From the NCBI GenBank assembly GCA_023300205.1, contig JALZVD010000040.1:1-7625 (forward strand): a DNA stretch of 7,625 bases, in the 5' to 3' direction. The position numbers were made by a program, and so were the translations under genes. Positions 6,729 to 7,625 of this stretch are shown piece by piece. The notes beneath the pieces were generated by a model, which ran no database searches, was not told the DNA's origin, and worked only from the letters and a program-made list of their open reading frames with translations. Origin of the DNA: Akkermansiaceae bacterium (GTDB lineage: Bacteria > Verrucomicrobiota > Verrucomicrobiia > Verrucomicrobiales > Akkermansiaceae). Position 1 is the stretch's first letter; each line of letters begins with the position of its first letter.

Positions 6729-7187
6729 TTATCTAGGGGTGAGGCTGAGTGGCTCTCCGTAGACATTTGTGGTTGCCCATACGGTGTCACCAGATTGATA
6801 GGAGTTGCTGCTGTTGTTAATGAATTTGTGAGATTTGCCATTGATTTGGACCAAGATTTCTTGAGCGCTTTTTTGGCGGATCTGGGTTTCTGCTGTGCTT
6901 CCGGCGCGCGAACCGAAAACGCTGGCGGCTATGGATCCTACGATGCGGCCTGTACCGGATCCTATTTTTGAACCTCCGAGGGATCCACCGATGCTGCCTA
7001 TTGTGCTACCGATGCCGCTATTCTTTGATACGGTGATAGGATTACTGTGTTGGATGATTCCAGCTTGTTTGTTTACTGCTGTTGTTCTGTGAGGAGCTTT
7101 GGTAACTGAAGAGTTTTGTGAACAGCTGGATAGGAGAGCGATGATGATGGAGGAGGAGATTGTGAAATATGTTTTAGGAAGTTTCAT
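6729..7187 (-). CDS. Glycine-zipper lipoprotein
   Basis: A 152-aa predicted lipoprotein. A lysine-containing N-terminus and hydrophobic run (residues 9-19) lead to the lipobox LLSSC, with Cys22 as the likely lipidated residue. A Ser/Thr-rich linker follows (23-56). Residues 58-96 are a glycine zipper with G repeated every 3-4 residues (GIGSTIGSIGGSLGGS, then GSGTGRIVGS), as in SlyB/Pcp-type outer-membrane lipoproteins of the Rickettsia 17-kDa antigen superfamily. The C-terminal part (108-152: ILVQINGK, SGDTVWATT) looks like a small beta domain. Probably in the outer membrane with envelope-integrity functions. It lies between metG and the YbjN-like gene, with its own -10-like hexamer. The lipobox is acceptable but not classical (S rather than G/A before Cys). 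Confidence 0.75.
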   Translation of the reverse strand: MKLPKTYFTISSSIIIALLSSCSQNSSVTKAPHRTTAVNKQAGIIQHSNPITVSKNSGIGSTIGSIGGSLGGSKIGSGTGRIVGSIAASVFGSRAGSTAETQIRQKSAQEILVQINGKSHKFINNSSNSYQSGDTVWATTNVYGEPLSLTPR

Positions 7188-7193
7188 GATTAC

Positions 7194-7199
7194 ATTATA
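7194..7199 (-). promoter_or_regulatory. -10 box before the lipoprotein gene, leaderless spacing
   Basis: Minus-strand TATAAT, a perfect -10 consensus, ends 6 nt before the ATG at 7187, so transcription would begin at or next to the start codon. No Shine-Dalgarno can fit between them. It lies in the 37-bp gap after metG. No clear -35 element was found. Confidence 0.45.
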
Positions 7200-7224
7200 C
7201 TAGCGAATGGGGCGAAATACGATT

Positions 7225-7625
7225 TTATTCCTCATCGAGAGAGATGCGAGGGAATACAGGCTTAGGCTTGGCGACTTCTTGGCCGACTGGGATCATGCCC
7301 CATTTGAGGTCGTTGATGTTAACGTCTGCAAGGAAGTCGGCTTTGAGTTGGTTCTGGATACGCTGGCAGGCTGCAGGGATGACTGGTTTAAGGAGCACTG
7401 AGACGATGGCGACTACTTCTGTAAGATGGCCGAGTACTGTTGTTAGTTCTGCCATTTTGGTTTCATCTTTTGCGAGTGACCATGGAGCTTGTTTGTCTGT
7501 GTATTGATTACAGAGTGTGATGTATTTGATGACTACTTCGAGGGCTTCAGAGATAGCGTAGCGGTCCATTGCTTCTTTGTATGCTGCGATGGTTACGCCA
7601 GCTTGCTCACGGAGTTCTTGACTGG
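7225..7625 (-). CDS. metG: Methionine--tRNA ligase, C-terminal end (5' part beyond window)
   Basis: The last roughly 132 residues of methionyl-tRNA synthetase, covering much of its helical anticodon-binding domain. Recognisable segments: the helix AAYKEAMDRYAISEAL, then NQYTDKQAPWSLAKDE, matching the N-x-Y-x-x-x-x-x-PW-x-LAKD signature of MetRS; LLKPVIPAACQRIQNQL, matching the conserved PV-P segment; and WGMIPVGQEVAKPKPVFPRI near the end, a typical MetRS close. The protein ends shortly afterwards (SLDEE), so it is the form without an appended C-terminal EMAP-II/Trbp-like tRNA-binding domain. The catalytic domain with HIGH and KMSKS motifs lies off the right edge. It stops with TAA 37 bp before the lipoprotein start on the same strand. 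Confidence 0.93.
   Translation of the reverse strand, partial: SQELREQAGVTIAAYKEAMDRYAISEALEVVIKYITLCNQYTDKQAPWSLAKDETKMAELTTVLGHLTEVVAIVSVLLKPVIPAACQRIQNQLKADFLADVNINDLKWGMIPVGQEVAKPKPVFPRISLDEE

Noticed and set aside
6515..6841. 108-codon minus-strand frame overlapping both the lipoprotein and YbjN-like genes
   Set aside because: Composition is Ser/Thr/Pro-rich with no domain, and it overlaps two better-supported genes in another frame; a shadow frame.
6955..7020. Apparent DNA repeat with recurring Gly-Ser codons
   Set aside because: Explained by the glycine-zipper protein sequence; no exact repeated DNA unit.

Overview
The window looks like a stretch of a Verrucomicrobiota (or related Planctomycetota-group) chromosome. 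This rests on style rather than a marker: secreted S1-family sulfatases in series, a YbjN-type protein beside a glycine-zipper lipoprotein, moderate GC, and start codons almost without Shine-Dalgarno sequences. The phylum is an inference. Two aminoacyl-tRNA synthetases frame the window, both cut by its edges: lysS on the left (N-terminal part present) and metG on the right (C-terminal end present).

Right to left along the minus strand lie the metG 3' end, a 152-aa glycine-zipper lipoprotein, a 170-aa YbjN-like protein 9 bp later, then (after 91 bp) a 513-aa sulfatase and a 491-aa sulfatase 8 bp apart. After a 407-bp interval come a third, 460-aa sulfatase and finally lysS. Each sulfatase has a signal peptide, the C-[ST]-P-S-R formylglycine motif and a complete set of active-site residues. 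They differ enough to suggest different substrates among sulfated polysaccharides. No glycoside hydrolase, polysaccharide lyase, transporter or sulfatase-maturation enzyme is in the window.

The most interesting part is the 407-bp interval between the sulfatases (2683-3089). It is not empty. On the plus strand an ATG at 2856 opens a frame for a methionine-rich transmembrane segment. The frame runs through two in-frame TGA codons (2943 and 2976) and ends at TAA 3063-3065, 24 bp short of the convergent sulfatase gene. Each TGA is followed, 21 and 23 nt later, by a hairpin whose apical loop begins GGU, the hallmark of a bacterial selenocysteine insertion element (bSECIS). The second is a 7-bp stem capped by GGUC. 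Every other gene whose 3' end is in the window stops with TAA. I read this as a previously unannotated 69-aa membrane selenoprotein with two selenocysteines; a standard gene caller would miss it or call a 29-aa peptide.

On the regulatory side, an 18-bp palindrome sits midway between the divergent selenoprotein candidate and sulfatase 1. Several genes have a -10-like hexamer only 6-8 nt before the ATG, suggesting leaderless transcripts. lysS has a consensus TATAAT 44 nt upstream, and a terminator-like hairpin lies between sulfatase 1 and lysS.
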